The notes: generated from the letters alone by a model not told the origin. 64,000 nucleotides of DNA from Amphritea sp. (GCF_016744155.1 NZ_JADGEW010000012.1:47257-111256); one strand, 5' to 3'; positions 28,793 to 37,112 are shown, numbered from the stretch's first letter. A program made the numbers and translations.

Positions 28793-29620
28793 ATGAAGCA
28801 TGATAAGTACTCGCTCAGGCGAGCTCTTCGACCTTTCTCTTTTTCAGTGGCGCTGATCACCTGCCTGGTCGGTATTATTAGTGCTGCCGGGCTGCCGATA
28901 TTTAATTACACTGTGGCTCTGTTGATTCTGTTGGGTGCTTTGGTACTGCAGGCCGGTGTAAATCTAATTAATGATTATGCTGACTTGAAGCAGCTGCGCA
29001 ATCAAAACGCCCGAGAACAGGTGACGCGTAACTTCAGACTGGGATTGGTGTGCTTTCTGTTGGCGGCGGCCATAGGGATTAGCCTGATCAGCGTTGCCGG
29101 GCTAGAACTATTGGTATTGTTGCTGATAGGGCTTGTCGGTGGGTTGGGGTATACCGTTGAACCTATTAACTTCAAACGCCGAGGCTTGGCGGTGGTGTTG
29201 GTGTTCTGGCTAATGGGCGTGCTGATGGTCTGCGGCAGTTATTTTATACTCGTTGGCGATCTAAGTTGGTCAATTTTCTATCGGTCGATACCGGTGAGTC
29301 TGGTCAGCTCAATTCTGCTGCTGGCTAATGAGATAAGAGATGTTGAAAGCGATGCTGATGCGGGTATCCGTACCCTGACTGTGCGGATAGGTCTAAGGGC
29401 TGCTAAGCGTCTATATATAACCCTGCTGTTACTGGTGATCGGTGTCTCTCTATTGCTCTGGGCAACAGGCATATTGCCTGGGTTATGGTGGCTGATTAGT
29501 TTGCCGTTGATCTATCTGCTCTATAAACAACAGTTAAGCGAAGCCGGAAGGGCCTCCTTGCCTCCCGCTAGTGGGCGCTTCTTTATGCTATTTGGTTTGC
29601 TTTACTGTTTGAGTTTATAA
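28793..29620 (+). CDS. UbiA-family prenyltransferase (MenA-like)
   Basis: 275-residue integral membrane protein with about eight or nine helices. Two Asp-rich motifs are present: NLINDYADL (NDxxD, about residues 57-65) and NEIRDVESDADAGIRTL (about 180-196), which bind prenyl diphosphate through magnesium. YTVEPINFKRRGLA resembles the MenA branch rather than UbiA. No other menaquinone gene lies in the window, so the acceptor is unknown. TAA stop at 29618-29620. Confidence 0.85.
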   Translation: MKHDKYSLRRALRPFSFSVALITCLVGIISAAGLPIFNYTVALLILLGALVLQAGVNLINDYADLKQLRNQNAREQVTRNFRLGLVCFLLAAAIGISLISVAGLELLVLLLIGLVGGLGYTVEPINFKRRGLAVVLVFWLMGVLMVCGSYFILVGDLSWSIFYRSIPVSLVSSILLLANEIRDVESDADAGIRTLTVRIGLRAAKRLYITLLLLVIGVSLLLWATGILPGLWWLISLPLIYLLYKQQLSEAGRASLPPASGRFFMLFGLLYCLSL

Positions 29621-29701
29621 CCCGAGCTGGATTTGGTTAAATAGTCAGGCGTCTGAGCTTTGTTTAAGACTAAGGCCGGACAACGCCCGGCGATTAAACT
29701 A

Positions 29702-29713
29702 GTGTATAATATT
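29702..29713 (+). promoter_or_regulatory. Candidate -10 box before the fumarase gene
   Basis: TGTATAATATT at about 29702-29713 is an extended -10-like sequence (TATAAT) about 85 bases before the fumarase start. I see no convincing -35, so the call is tentative. Confidence 0.4.
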
Positions 29714-29795
29714 GCGCAGAACTTAAGGGCTACACAGATAGCCCTCTATTTACCGGTCTTACTTACAATTCTAGCCTGATACCGCGGAGCCAAAA

Positions 29796-31301
29796 ATGAG
29801 CGTAATTCGCCAAGACGATTTCATCAGCAGCATTGCTGACTCGCTGCAGTTCATTTCCTACTACCACCCGATCGATTTTATTCAGGGTGTACATGAAGCC
29901 TATCAGAAGGAGGAGAACCCAGCGGCGAAAGACGCTATGGCGCAAATCCTGATTAACTCCCGTATGTGTGCCGAGGGTAAACGTCCTATCTGTCAGGATA
30001 CCGGTATCGTAACCGTCTTCCTGAAAGTGGGTATGAATGTTACTTGGGATGCCAAAATGAACGTGACCGATATGGTTAACGAAGGCGTTCGTCAGGCTTA
30101 CAATCATCCGGACAATGTTTTGCGTGCGTCGATTCTGGCAGATCCTGCCGGTAAGCGTCAGAACACTAAAGACAACACACCAGCGGTTATTCATTACGAG
30201 ATCGTTGAAGGTGATGAAGTTGAAGTACATGTTGCAGCAAAAGGCGGCGGCTCTGAGAATAAATCTAAGATGGCGATGTTGAACCCATCTGACAGTATTG
30301 TTGATTGGATAGTGAAGACGGTACCTACAATGGGTGCAGGCTGGTGCCCACCGGGTATGCTGGGCATAGGTATTGGTGGTACGGCTGAGAAAGCAGCCGT
30401 CATGGCGAAAGAATCCCTGATGGACCCGATTGATATCCATGAGCTGCGTGAACGTGGGCCACAGAACCGTGTTGAAGAACTGCGCATTGAAATTATGGAT
30501 GCGGTGAATGCCCTGGGTATAGGCGCACAGGGTCTGGGTGGTCTGACGACGGTATTGGATATCAAGATCATGGACTATCCTACCCACGCCGCTTCATTAC
30601 CGGTGTGTATGATCCCTAACTGTGCGGCAACCCGTCATACTCACTTTACATTGAACGGCAACGGTCCAGCTGTATTGACCCCGCCTAGTCTGGATGAGTG
30701 GCCGGAAGTAACATTCGAAGTGGGCTCTAATACCCGTCGTGTTGATCTGAATACAGTCACTCCTGAAGATGTGTTGAGTTGGGAACCAGGTGAAACTGTC
30801 TTGCTGAACGGTAAGATGCTGACCGGTCGTGATGCTGCGCATAAGCGCATGGTTGAGATGCTCGACAAGGGCGAAGATCTGCCGGTTGATCTGAAAGGCC
30901 GCTTTATCTATTACGTTGGCCCTGTTGATCCGGTTCGTGACGAAGTTGTGGGGCCTGCTGGCCCGACTACCGCGACTCGTATGGATAAATTTACCCGTCA
31001 GGTGATCGAGAGCACCGGTCTGCTAGGCATGATAGGTAAGTCTGAGCGAGGCCCTGTGGCGATAGAAGCTATTCGTGATAACAAAGCGGTATATCTGATG
31101 GCTGTAGGTGGTGCTGCTTATCTGGTATCTAAGGCGATTACCAATGCTGAAGTGCTGGCATTCCCAGAAATGGGTATGGAAGCGATCTACGAGTTTGAAG
31201 TGAAGGATATGCCGGTTACAGTAGCGGTCGATTCTAACGGTGTTTCTGTTCATAACACCGGACCTGCTATGTGGAAAAAGATTATCGCCGAACAGGTGTA
31301 A
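29796..31301 (+). CDS. Fumarate hydratase, class I (iron-sulfur)
   Basis: 501-residue single-chain class I fumarase. It interconverts fumarate and malate in the TCA cycle with an oxygen-sensitive 4Fe-4S cluster. The N-terminal alpha part runs from FISSIADSLQFISYYHP, and the C-terminal beta part includes GPTTATRMDKFT. Candidate cluster cysteines lie in RPICQDTG, AGWCPPGMLG and PVCMIPNCAATRH. It is shorter than E. coli FumA (548) and close to the Pseudomonas single-chain type. Confidence 0.95.
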   Translation: MSVIRQDDFISSIADSLQFISYYHPIDFIQGVHEAYQKEENPAAKDAMAQILINSRMCAEGKRPICQDTGIVTVFLKVGMNVTWDAKMNVTDMVNEGVRQAYNHPDNVLRASILADPAGKRQNTKDNTPAVIHYEIVEGDEVEVHVAAKGGGSENKSKMAMLNPSDSIVDWIVKTVPTMGAGWCPPGMLGIGIGGTAEKAAVMAKESLMDPIDIHELRERGPQNRVEELRIEIMDAVNALGIGAQGLGGLTTVLDIKIMDYPTHAASLPVCMIPNCAATRHTHFTLNGNGPAVLTPPSLDEWPEVTFEVGSNTRRVDLNTVTPEDVLSWEPGETVLLNGKMLTGRDAAHKRMVEMLDKGEDLPVDLKGRFIYYVGPVDPVRDEVVGPAGPTTATRMDKFTRQVIESTGLLGMIGKSERGPVAIEAIRDNKAVYLMAVGGAAYLVSKAITNAEVLAFPEMGMEAIYEFEVKDMPVTVAVDSNGVSVHNTGPAMWKKIIAEQV

Positions 31302-31323
31302 CTATTTCTCAGGTAAACATATG

Positions 31324-31350
31324 AAAACGCGGCTCTTGCCGCGTTTTTTT
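31324..31350 (+). terminator. Rho-independent terminator after fumarase
   Basis: AAAACGCGGC-tctt-GCCGCGTTTT followed by more Ts, 22 bases after the stop. Confidence 0.92.
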
Positions 31351-31483
31351 GTTTTTGTCTCTATGTGTCGTATTGATGTAGGTCATCAGTGCCTACAAAA
31401 GGGTACTCAAGTAGTAAATTCCTCGAGCCTGTCAGAAAGTATAATTTTCAGACCCGTATAAATTACGACAAGAGTACTTGAAG

Positions 31484-31864
31484 ATGAAGAAAGTAATGGT
31501 TAAGTTGCTGTCTGCGGCCGCACTGGCCGGTATGATGGTTTCGCCTGTACAGGCGGATGAAGCGGCTATGGCTGCAGCTGGAGCAGATGTTTTTAAACGC
31601 TGCGAAGCTTGTCATTCTGTTGATAGTAGTAAAAATGCATTTGGTCCTAGCCTGATTGGAGTGGTGGGGCGTCAGGCTGCATCTCTGCCACGTTTCTCTT
31701 ACTCTGAGGCGCTTCAACAGTCAGGTATTACCTGGACTGAAGATAATCTGCGTCAGTGGGTTGCTGATAATACCAAGCTGGTACCAGGCACCCGTATGCG
31801 TCACGTAGCAATTACTGATACCGCTGAGCAGGACTATCTGATCGCCTTCCTGAAGACGCTTTAA
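31484..31864 (+). CDS. Periplasmic c-type cytochrome (class I, cytochrome c2-like)
   Basis: 126 residues with a signal peptide (KKVMVKLLSAAALAGMMVSPVQA). One haem site, CEACH, and a distal Met in GTRMRHV. GPSLIGVVGRQAASLPRFSYS is typical of soluble cytochrome c/c2 electron carriers. Start: ATG 31484; the frame also runs from TTG 31478. It is a stand-alone gene, so the partner oxidase or dehydrogenase is not visible. Confidence 0.92.
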   Translation: MKKVMVKLLSAAALAGMMVSPVQADEAAMAAAGADVFKRCEACHSVDSSKNAFGPSLIGVVGRQAASLPRFSYSEALQQSGITWTEDNLRQWVADNTKLVPGTRMRHVAITDTAEQDYLIAFLKTL

Positions 31865-31909
31865 TCTTCAGTCGGCTGTAAGTATAGGTTTATCAGAGCC
31901 TGTCCTCTT

Positions 31910-31972
31910 AAAACAGTAGGGCTTAAGGGAAGGGGTTATTAGTACCTTCCTTAGCTCTGCTGTTTTTTTTTT
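31910..31972 (+). terminator. Long imperfect terminator hairpin after the cytochrome gene
   Basis: AAACAG...CTGTTT forms the base and TAAGGGAAGG pairs with CCTTCCTTA with a bulged G, then ten or more Ts. The T-run touches the stop of the converging small gene at 31971. Confidence 0.75.
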
Positions 31973-32300
31973 AGGCGCACTTAGGCGCTTTGTTGAGTCG
32001 GCTTTTTATCGCTATGTAACGTGGCATAGGTCCAATATCTTCGTAAATTGAATCGCCTTCTTCGACACGGATCACTTTCGTCCCAGGTCGGTAAGGCATT
32101 TTCTCTTCCATCTCAAGCAGCACTGTATGTAGCAGGTCTGCAACCAGTTTATCTGCGGGCAGGTGAAATAACTCTGCCAGTGCTTCTACTTTTATCTGAT
32201 CCTCTTGGCTGATAGAAAAGTTACATTCGACTAGTTGGGTTTGCTCAGTGGAGTGTTGCTCTAACTTATTCAGAAGATGACTGACATGATTGTTAGGCAT
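31971..32300 (-). CDS. Conserved hypothetical protein, possibly ribbon-helix-helix-like
   Basis: 109 residues, no signal peptide. The middle (QLVECNFSISQEDQIKVEAL then HLPADKLVADLLHTVLLEME) has the strand-helix-helix spacing of ribbon-helix-helix DNA-binding proteins. The C-terminal block EEGDSIYEDIGPMPRY recalls a small family in pseudomonads with unhelpful database names. Function unknown. Divergent from the flavodoxin gene, sharing its 160-base upstream region. Confidence 0.65.
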   Translation of the reverse strand: MPNNHVSHLLNKLEQHSTEQTQLVECNFSISQEDQIKVEALAELFHLPADKLVADLLHTVLLEMEEKMPYRPGTKVIRVEEGDSIYEDIGPMPRYIAIKSRLNKAPKCA

Positions 32301-32464
32301 TGGCTATTCCCTTTTTTTGATGGTCATATTTAAGATAGTTGACAAAAACAGTGGGGTAAATAGCGAATCAATATAAAATGACGTTCAACTGGCTGTGTAT
32401 TTTTATTATTATATGGCCCAATGGTCTGGGATTACGCCAGTTTTCAAAGAACTAAAGGTGAGAA

Positions 32465-32908
32465 ATGGCGGATATACAGGTTTTAGTAGGTTCAACCTAC
32501 GGTAATGCCAGTCTGATAGCGGATGACTGTACCGAGCAACTTAAAAATTTAGGTCATACAGCTCTATTGTTGAATGAGCCAACCTTTGGGCAGGTGACTA
32601 AAAAACTGGATGTGCTACTGATCTGCACAGCGACTATCGGCCAAGGTGAAATACCCACCAATCTGATGCCGTTATACTGTGATTTGAAAGATCGCTCTCC
32701 AGATTTTTCTAAAGTTCGCTTTGGCCTTATTGCTCTGGGGGATAGTTCCTATGAGTCCTTCGCAGAAGGCGGCAAGCAGATGAATGAATTGATGCATGAC
32801 CTGGGTGCGAAGCCGGTTGGTCAGGCGCTGTTTATCGACAGTTGCGAAACTCCCGATCCGGATGAGGCAGCGGCTGAATGGATTGATAATTGGGCAAAGA
32901 AGCTGTAA
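32465..32908 (+). CDS. MioC/YqcA-like flavodoxin
   Basis: 147-residue flavodoxin. The FMN phosphate loop is GSTYGNAS (about residues 8-15), followed by TATIGQGEIPTNL and ALGDSSYESF for the isoalloxazine ring. Short flavodoxins of this kind pass electrons to biotin synthase and similar enzymes. Start behind AAAGGTGAG. The repeat-IS-repeat region starts just after its stop. Confidence 0.88.
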   Translation: MADIQVLVGSTYGNASLIADDCTEQLKNLGHTALLLNEPTFGQVTKKLDVLLICTATIGQGEIPTNLMPLYCDLKDRSPDFSKVRFGLIALGDSSYESFAEGGKQMNELMHDLGAKPVGQALFIDSCETPDPDEAAAEWIDNWAKKL

Positions 32909-32910
32909 AG

Positions 32911-32960
32911 GCCGTCGCTCGTTGCTCGAACGTCACAAAGAACGTGACTTGCTCGTTGCT
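32911..32960 (-). repeat. Hairpin repeat, copy left of the IS element
   Basis: GCTCGTTG followed by a 34-base unit at 32925-32958 with hairpin GTCAC-aaagaac-GTGAC. The same 34-base unit returns at 34294-34327 on the other side of the IS. Joining 32960 to 34296 restores two perfect tandem copies, so the IS split a tandem pair. Belongs to the family described at 19769. Confidence 0.88.
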
Positions 32961-32964
32961 TATG

Positions 32965-32976
32965 TGGACTCCCCTC
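32965..32976 (+). repeat. Subterminal inverted repeat of the IS, left
   Basis: TGGACTCCCCTC, exact inverse of 34277-34288; four bases inside the element's left end. Confidence 0.9.
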
Positions 32977-33177
32977 TGTCAACAATGAAATGATTTTGAC
33001 TTAGAATAAATGCACGCTTATGTTCGAGCTCTAGTTGAGTAGCTAACTCTGGCTCACTGATATTTGCGCGAACTACCGGATCACATCTCGAAAACGAGCT
33101 TCAACGCTCTTAGCAACGAACTGATTACGGTAGCTGATTTTTATCTAAGTTAAGCATTTCATCGGGACATATAAGGC
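32977..33177 (-). ncRNA. Candidate guide (seeker/bridge) RNA region of the IS1111-group element
   Basis: Non-coding 200 bases downstream of the transposase, where IS1111-group elements encode their guide RNA (established for the group). On the plus strand, CTTATGT at 33017-33023 equals the element's left end with the CT core, and GTTCGAG at 33022-33028 is the reverse complement of the right target half. AGCAACGA at 33112-33119 is the reverse complement of the left target half, and TTATCT at 33141-33146 equals the element's right end. These matches are short; RNA ends and fold are not determined. Confidence 0.5.
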
Positions 33178-34215
33178 TCAGGCAGTTATTGCCTGGGCCT
33201 GATATTCTGTTCCTTTACTCAGCATCGCAAAGGCAGTTCTAATGGTTTTGTTGGCGAGCGCTACTGCTGCGCAACGTTTTCCACGCCGTTCAATTAATTG
33301 TTTCAGCCAGATCTCTTTAGTTGTTTTTGGCAGCCGTTTACTGAGTGCCCCAACGACGGCCATAGCACCACTGATCAACTGACTGCGTAAAATACCCTGT
33401 TTTACATAATGCCCAATTGAACCGAGCTTCGCGTTTCCGCCTGTCGAGTGCTGTATAGGGGTCACTCCGACACAGGCAGAGGCCTCTCGTCCATTCTTGA
33501 AATGGAGATCATCACTACAACCCAGCAGGATGTATAAGTTGATGGCATTGATAACAGAGACGCCCTCTAATGCCATCAATCGCTGACAGTCAGGATGTTG
33601 TTTTACCGCTTGAGCTAAACACTCGTCGTAGGCCTTAATACGATTGATCGTTAGAAGGCAGGCTTGCCAGGTGGCATGCAACGCATCTCTAAAGGGCATA
33701 CTAAAGCCATTTTCAGCATCTTCTAATGTACGTTGAACAACGCCGTTCAAGCCGCCCTTAGCAGGCGATCCGTTGATATTAAATTCTGCGAGTAGTGCTC
33801 GAACCTGATTTAGTAAGGCAATTTTTTGTTTAACGGCTAATTCTCGCATTCTTAACAGGGATTGAAGCTCTTGTTGAGCCACGGACTTACCGTTGATAAA
33901 TTGAATATCGGCTAGCTGACTTGCTTGAACGATAGCCAAAGCATCGTTGGCGTCAGTCTTCTGTTTTTGACGTATGGCCGAGACTAATTTTGCAGAAATG
34001 AGCTTAGCATCATGCCCATACTGTTGAGCAGTCTGTTTCCAATAATTAGAGGTTGAACATGCCTCAAAGACAACGGTCATGGGTTTAGACTTGGCTAACC
34101 ATTCTTTAAACTGATCGGGTGTCATCTCTTTATTTGAGAGCACAGTATTGCGTTTTACAACGCAAACTTGAATGACCTTTTTTGCCAAATCAACGCCAGC
34201 AATGCTAATGTTCAT
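33178..34215 (-). CDS. IS110-family transposase (DEDD recombinase)
   Basis: 345 residues. The N-terminal RuvC-like domain begins MNISIAGVDLAKKVIQVCVV with the first catalytic Asp, then VVFEACSTSNYW, then KTDANDALAIV with the paired Asp residues. The C-terminal Transposase_20 domain has LEGVSVINAINLYILLG and ASACVGVTPIQHSTGG, near the expected catalytic serine region. The open frame extends to 34476, beyond the element, but ATG 34215 gives the family N-terminus. Appears intact. Confidence 0.93.
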   Translation of the reverse strand: MNISIAGVDLAKKVIQVCVVKRNTVLSNKEMTPDQFKEWLAKSKPMTVVFEACSTSNYWKQTAQQYGHDAKLISAKLVSAIRQKQKTDANDALAIVQASQLADIQFINGKSVAQQELQSLLRMRELAVKQKIALLNQVRALLAEFNINGSPAKGGLNGVVQRTLEDAENGFSMPFRDALHATWQACLLTINRIKAYDECLAQAVKQHPDCQRLMALEGVSVINAINLYILLGCSDDLHFKNGREASACVGVTPIQHSTGGNAKLGSIGHYVKQGILRSQLISGAMAVVGALSKRLPKTTKEIWLKQLIERRGKRCAAVALANKTIRTAFAMLSKGTEYQAQAITA

Positions 34216-34276
34216 ATCACGGACTCCAGCTGGTTGTGTGAGAACTGTCAGCGTACCTCGGTTCCTGTTCAGGGGC

Positions 34277-34288
34277 GAGGGGAGTCCA
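34277..34288 (-). repeat. Subterminal inverted repeat of the IS, right
   Basis: GAGGGGAGTCCA, exact inverse of 32965-32976; seven bases inside the element's right end. Confidence 0.9.
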
Positions 34289-34293
34289 ATTAT

Positions 34294-34345
34294 CTCGAAC
34301 GTCACAAAGAACGTGACTTGCTCGTTGTTCGAACAAGCAAAGAAA
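34294..34345 (-). repeat. Hairpin repeat, copy right of the IS element
   Basis: 34-base unit 34294-34327, identical to 32925-32958, with hairpin GTCAC-aaagaac-GTGAC, followed by the palindrome TTGTTCGAACAA. See the left copy for the restored target. Confidence 0.88.
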
Positions 34346-34408
34346 GAACAGTCGCTAAGCGCAATGCTGGGGTTTAAAGGAGAGCCGTAGTTCGTAGTGC
34401 GAATACCT

Positions 34409-34466
34409 GTGTAGGAGCGCCTTATAGGTGCGATAGGCCTATCGCCCAGCAAAAAAAACGCTGGGC
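34409..34466. repeat. REP-like palindromic element at the 3' side of the DUF445 gene
   Basis: TGTAGGAGCGCC at 34410 resembles the conserved head of pseudomonad REP sequences. It is followed by the perfect palindrome GCGATAGGCCTATCGC (34430-34445) and a second hairpin GCCCAGC/GCTGGGC (34444-34466). It is a different repeat type from the AGCAA hairpins. Confidence 0.6.
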
Positions 34467-34524
34467 AGGACCTCACTTCGCTCGGCCGCTGCTAAAAGCG
34501 TTAGTCGTAACGATATTCGTTAGT

Positions 34525-35232
34525 TTACATGCGAAGGATCGCTGCCAATAAACCGATTAGGCCACCGAAAACGCCGCCCCAAACCACCAGCCAACCTAGG
34601 TGTTCGCGTATCATTCGCTGCACGATCTCTTTTACCAGTTGTGGTGTCAGTTCACTAATACGCTGCTCGACAATGCTTTCTACCTTGGTTTGCATCTCTT
34701 CCATGACGTCGGGGCTTTCAAGCTCATCGCGAAGCATGGCGATAAAGTGTTCATCGCGGGTCATCTCTTCAATGGATGTTTTCATCTTCCCAACAAAAGG
34801 TTCACGCAGCGGCTCCAGCGCCTGGGTTCCACCGACCATTGCCAGCATGCTGCCTAATGATGAGCCCTGAATTACGTCAATAAGGGCATCAAAGGTCGGT
34901 GAAAAGTCTATCTTTTCAATAACAGGAGCCAGGTGTAAATCCGGCTGTTTTCCATTCTCGGCGCTAAGGAAACGTTCGATATTTTCCTTAGTGAAGAACT
35001 GCTCCATCATCAAAGCTTTGATGCCGAGTTTGAAATCCTCGAACCGCGCCGGGATAACGCCGGAGCCATACAGCCCGGGGACTCTCTCAAACAACATATA
35101 CACCGCTAACCAGTTGGTAAGCGCACCGGACAACGCAAACAATCCAATGGTTAATAATATGTCATTATTAGCAATGGCGCCGGCGGAAACAGCGACAAGC
35201 GCCGCCAGATTAGTGAGTAGACTTTTGTTCAT
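34525..35232 (-). CDS. DUF445 family membrane protein
   Basis: 235 residues. N-terminal helices (LLTNLAALVAVSAGAIANND and TIGLFALSGALTNWLAVYML), a long helical charged middle, and a C-terminal helix (LGWLVVWGGVFGGLIGLLAAIL) give an inner-membrane protein with a large soluble domain. GALTNWLAVYMLFERVPGLYGSGVIP is the hallmark of DUF445. Function unknown. It lies alone, with a REP-like element after its stop. Confidence 0.85.
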   Translation of the reverse strand: MNKSLLTNLAALVAVSAGAIANNDILLTIGLFALSGALTNWLAVYMLFERVPGLYGSGVIPARFEDFKLGIKALMMEQFFTKENIERFLSAENGKQPDLHLAPVIEKIDFSPTFDALIDVIQGSSLGSMLAMVGGTQALEPLREPFVGKMKTSIEEMTRDEHFIAMLRDELESPDVMEEMQTKVESIVEQRISELTPQLVKEIVQRMIREHLGWLVVWGGVFGGLIGLLAAILRM

Positions 35233-35719
35233 GAAGAGGTTCTCAAAATATGCTTTGCCGCATCATATAAGGACTGAGTATCGTTTTAAAGTGATTACGC
35301 TAAAGCCGTGTAATGAGTGGCTAAAAGTTCTCTTCTTCTAGGGCTTGTTATTCAGCGGTTGATCCGTGCAGGTAATATGATTAAGAGCATGAGAGTTGCT
35401 GTGATAGCGCAACGATAGAGAGTTTCAGTGGTAACGAAGAGACTGGATGATTTATAAAGCTTGAAAGGAGGCCAGAGCGGATCCATTTGACTACATTGAG
35501 TTGGCAGTTAGTGAAAATATTACAGTGCGCAAATCCCCATCTTCACCCACAGCTTCGATATACTGAGTGATCTGATAAATGTTGTTTATTTATATCTTTA
35601 TCTTTCAATAAGTTAAGAAAAGTTAGTAATTAATAAATATGAATTGTTGCACTGCACCATAAAGCACTATACCATCTCTCCATCAACTAAATTTCTAAAT
35701 TCCTATATGGGTATATATC
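35233..35719. other. Intergenic region upstream of the phasin gene
   Basis: About 490 bases between two divergent starts. I see the TGCA-C-TGCA palindrome near 35645-35660 and an AT-rich stretch at 35577-35640 that may carry the phasin promoter. No gene or RNA I can support. Confidence 0.5.
35643..35657. promoter_or_regulatory. Candidate operator, TGCA-C-TGCA palindrome before the phasin gene
   Basis: TGTTGCACTGCACCA, centred on TGCACTGCA at 35648-35656, is palindromic apart from one pair and matches the site at 21939-21953 in its core and in its distance to the start codon. Confidence 0.45.
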
Positions 35720-36100
35720 ATGTTTAATAACATTCCTGCTGCTGACTTCTCTGCTTTTGGTGCTCCAGTTCAAAAGCTGATCGAGCTAAACACAGCTACC
35801 CTTACTAAGGCATTCGAGCTGCAAAAAGCTGCTGCTGAGAAGCAGATTGCTCAAGCACAGGCTGACTTTAAAGCTCTGTCAGCAATCAAAGACGTTGAAG
35901 CGCTAACTTCTTTTGTTTCTCTGAAGTCTGAAGAAGCTAAAGCTAACCTTGAAGCACTTAAGACTGACGCTCAAGTATCTGCAGAAAGCACTAAGGCTTA
36001 CTTTGCTGAAGTTCAGGCTATCCTGACTGAAAGCACTGCTGCTGTAGTTCCTGCTGCTAAAGCTCCAGTTGCTAAAGCGCCTGCAAAAACAGCTGCTTAA
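35720..36100 (+). CDS. Phasin family protein (PHA granule-associated)
   Basis: 126 residues, almost all amphipathic helix: FGAPVQKLIELNTATLTKAFELQ is the phasin core, and the tail is a KAPVAKAPAKTAA-type Lys/Ala/Pro segment. Phasins coat polyhydroxyalkanoate granules. Codon use is strongly biased, suggesting high expression. No PHA synthase is in the window. Own terminator follows. Confidence 0.9.
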   Translation: MFNNIPAADFSAFGAPVQKLIELNTATLTKAFELQKAAAEKQIAQAQADFKALSAIKDVEALTSFVSLKSEEAKANLEALKTDAQVSAESTKAYFAEVQAILTESTAAVVPAAKAPVAKAPAKTAA

Positions 36101-36114
36101 TGTAAACGGCTTTT

Positions 36115-36150
36115 AAAAAAGCTCCTATCAGAAATGATAGGAGCTTTTTT
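36115..36150 (+). terminator. Rho-independent terminator after the phasin gene
   Basis: GCTCCTATCA-gaaa-TGATAGGAGC flanked by six As and six Ts. The following 36151-36371 has no supported gene. Confidence 0.95.
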
Positions 36151-36371
36151 GTGCCTGGATGATATCGATAAACCGATGAGTCAGGAAATCAAGGGGTTCA
36201 GAGTGATTGCAGGAAGGCTGCTGCAACAATTCATTGAGTCCACAGCCTCAAGAGGATATCCGGACTTGGCGCTTTGTCTGGCAAGTCAGGCAGCAACGTT
36301 CTGCTTTTCCCAAGCGGCGCAACCCCGTGCTAGTCACTGGCCGCTTTAAAACTAAGTCTTCACAGAAAAGC

Positions 36372-37109
36372 TTATTTCAGTAAAAAGCCCTTATCCTTTA
36401 AAAATGCCAACATATGCGGTCGCGCTTCTTTTACCAGCATGCCGGACATCTGTTCGCTCCAGGTCATATCTTTATTTCCGCCGGTGCGGGTACGGTAGTA
36501 TTCGCTGACGGACTTGTCGTACTCAGCGATGGTTGCCTGATCGTTACTGTCGTTATAACTATCTTGCTTAAGTACAACATCGACCGGTAAGCGGGGTTTA
36601 ACTTCAGGGTTCTGGTCGGGATAGCCCAGGCAGAGACCAAACACCGGGTAGACCAACTCGGGCAGGTCAAGTAATTCTGAAACCCGGGCGATCTGATTGC
36701 GGATGCCACCGATATAGACAATGCCTAATCCAAGGGATTCGGCTGCGATCGTCAGATTCTGCGCAAACAGGCCTACGTCGACGGTGGCGGTAATAAACTG
36801 CTCAGTAAAGCCTGAATTTATTTCTGCCTCATTCATTTCGCAAGCCAGTTTGTTGCGCTGCATATCAGCACATAGCACCAGAAATACAGGTGCTTCACCG
36901 ACATAGGCTTGCCCGCCAGAGCATTCTACCAATTGATCCCGTTTCGCCTGATCATTAACCTGGACGACGGTGCATGCCTGGATGAAACTTGAAGTGGCAG
37001 CCGATTGTCCGGCCTGAACCAGGGTGTTTATGGTTTCTTGAGGGATTTTCTTATCGGTAAATTTGCGGATTGAACGGTGGCTGTTAAGCAGGTCTATAAC
37101 GGCGTTCAT
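36372..37109 (-). CDS. Oxygen-insensitive NADPH nitroreductase (NfsA-like)
   Basis: 245-residue FMN enzyme. HRSIRKFTDKKIP at the N-terminus gives the FMN-phosphate Arg/Ser contacts, followed by QSAATSSFIQACTVVQV and GLGIVYIGGIRNQ. It reduces nitroaromatics and quinones by two electrons. Last gene of the minus-strand series that starts at 40119; three bases separate it from alkB. Confidence 0.88.
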   Translation of the reverse strand: MNAVIDLLNSHRSIRKFTDKKIPQETINTLVQAGQSAATSSFIQACTVVQVNDQAKRDQLVECSGGQAYVGEAPVFLVLCADMQRNKLACEMNEAEINSGFTEQFITATVDVGLFAQNLTIAAESLGLGIVYIGGIRNQIARVSELLDLPELVYPVFGLCLGYPDQNPEVKPRLPVDVVLKQDSYNDSNDQATIAEYDKSVSEYYRTRTGGNKDMTWSEQMSGMLVKEARPHMLAFLKDKGFLLK

Positions 37110-37112
37110 CGA

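Larger units (their letters stand above)
32961..34295 (-). mobile_element. IS110-family insertion sequence, IS1111 group
   Basis: About 1335 bases with one transposase gene on the minus strand. Perfect 12-base inverted repeats are subterminal: TGGACTCCCCTC at 32965-32976 and GAGGGGAGTCCA at 34277-34288. Four bases (TATG) lie outside one and seven (ATTATCT) outside the other, the layout known from IS1111-group elements. A CT dinucleotide occurs at both junctions, so the ends can equally be read as 32959-34293. No target duplication beyond CT. The long non-coding stretch lies downstream of the transposase, also an IS1111-group trait. Confidence 0.9.

Noticed and set aside
29763..30587. Long minus-strand frame opposite the fumarase gene
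   Set aside because: Antisense shadow of a strongly biased coding sequence; no family similarity, His/Arg/Cys-rich composition typical of such shadows.
32911..34345. Long direct repeats taken as target-site duplication of the IS
   Set aside because: The 34-base copies are host tandem repeats: joining the flanks keeps both copies, and the hairpin family occurs elsewhere without any IS.
33178..34476. Transposase starting at 34476
   Set aside because: This frame crosses the element's right end and the host repeat; ATG 34215 gives the family N-terminus inside the element.
36134..36349. 71-codon frame after the phasin terminator
   Set aside because: It begins inside the terminator hairpin, has no ribosome site and no recognisable protein.
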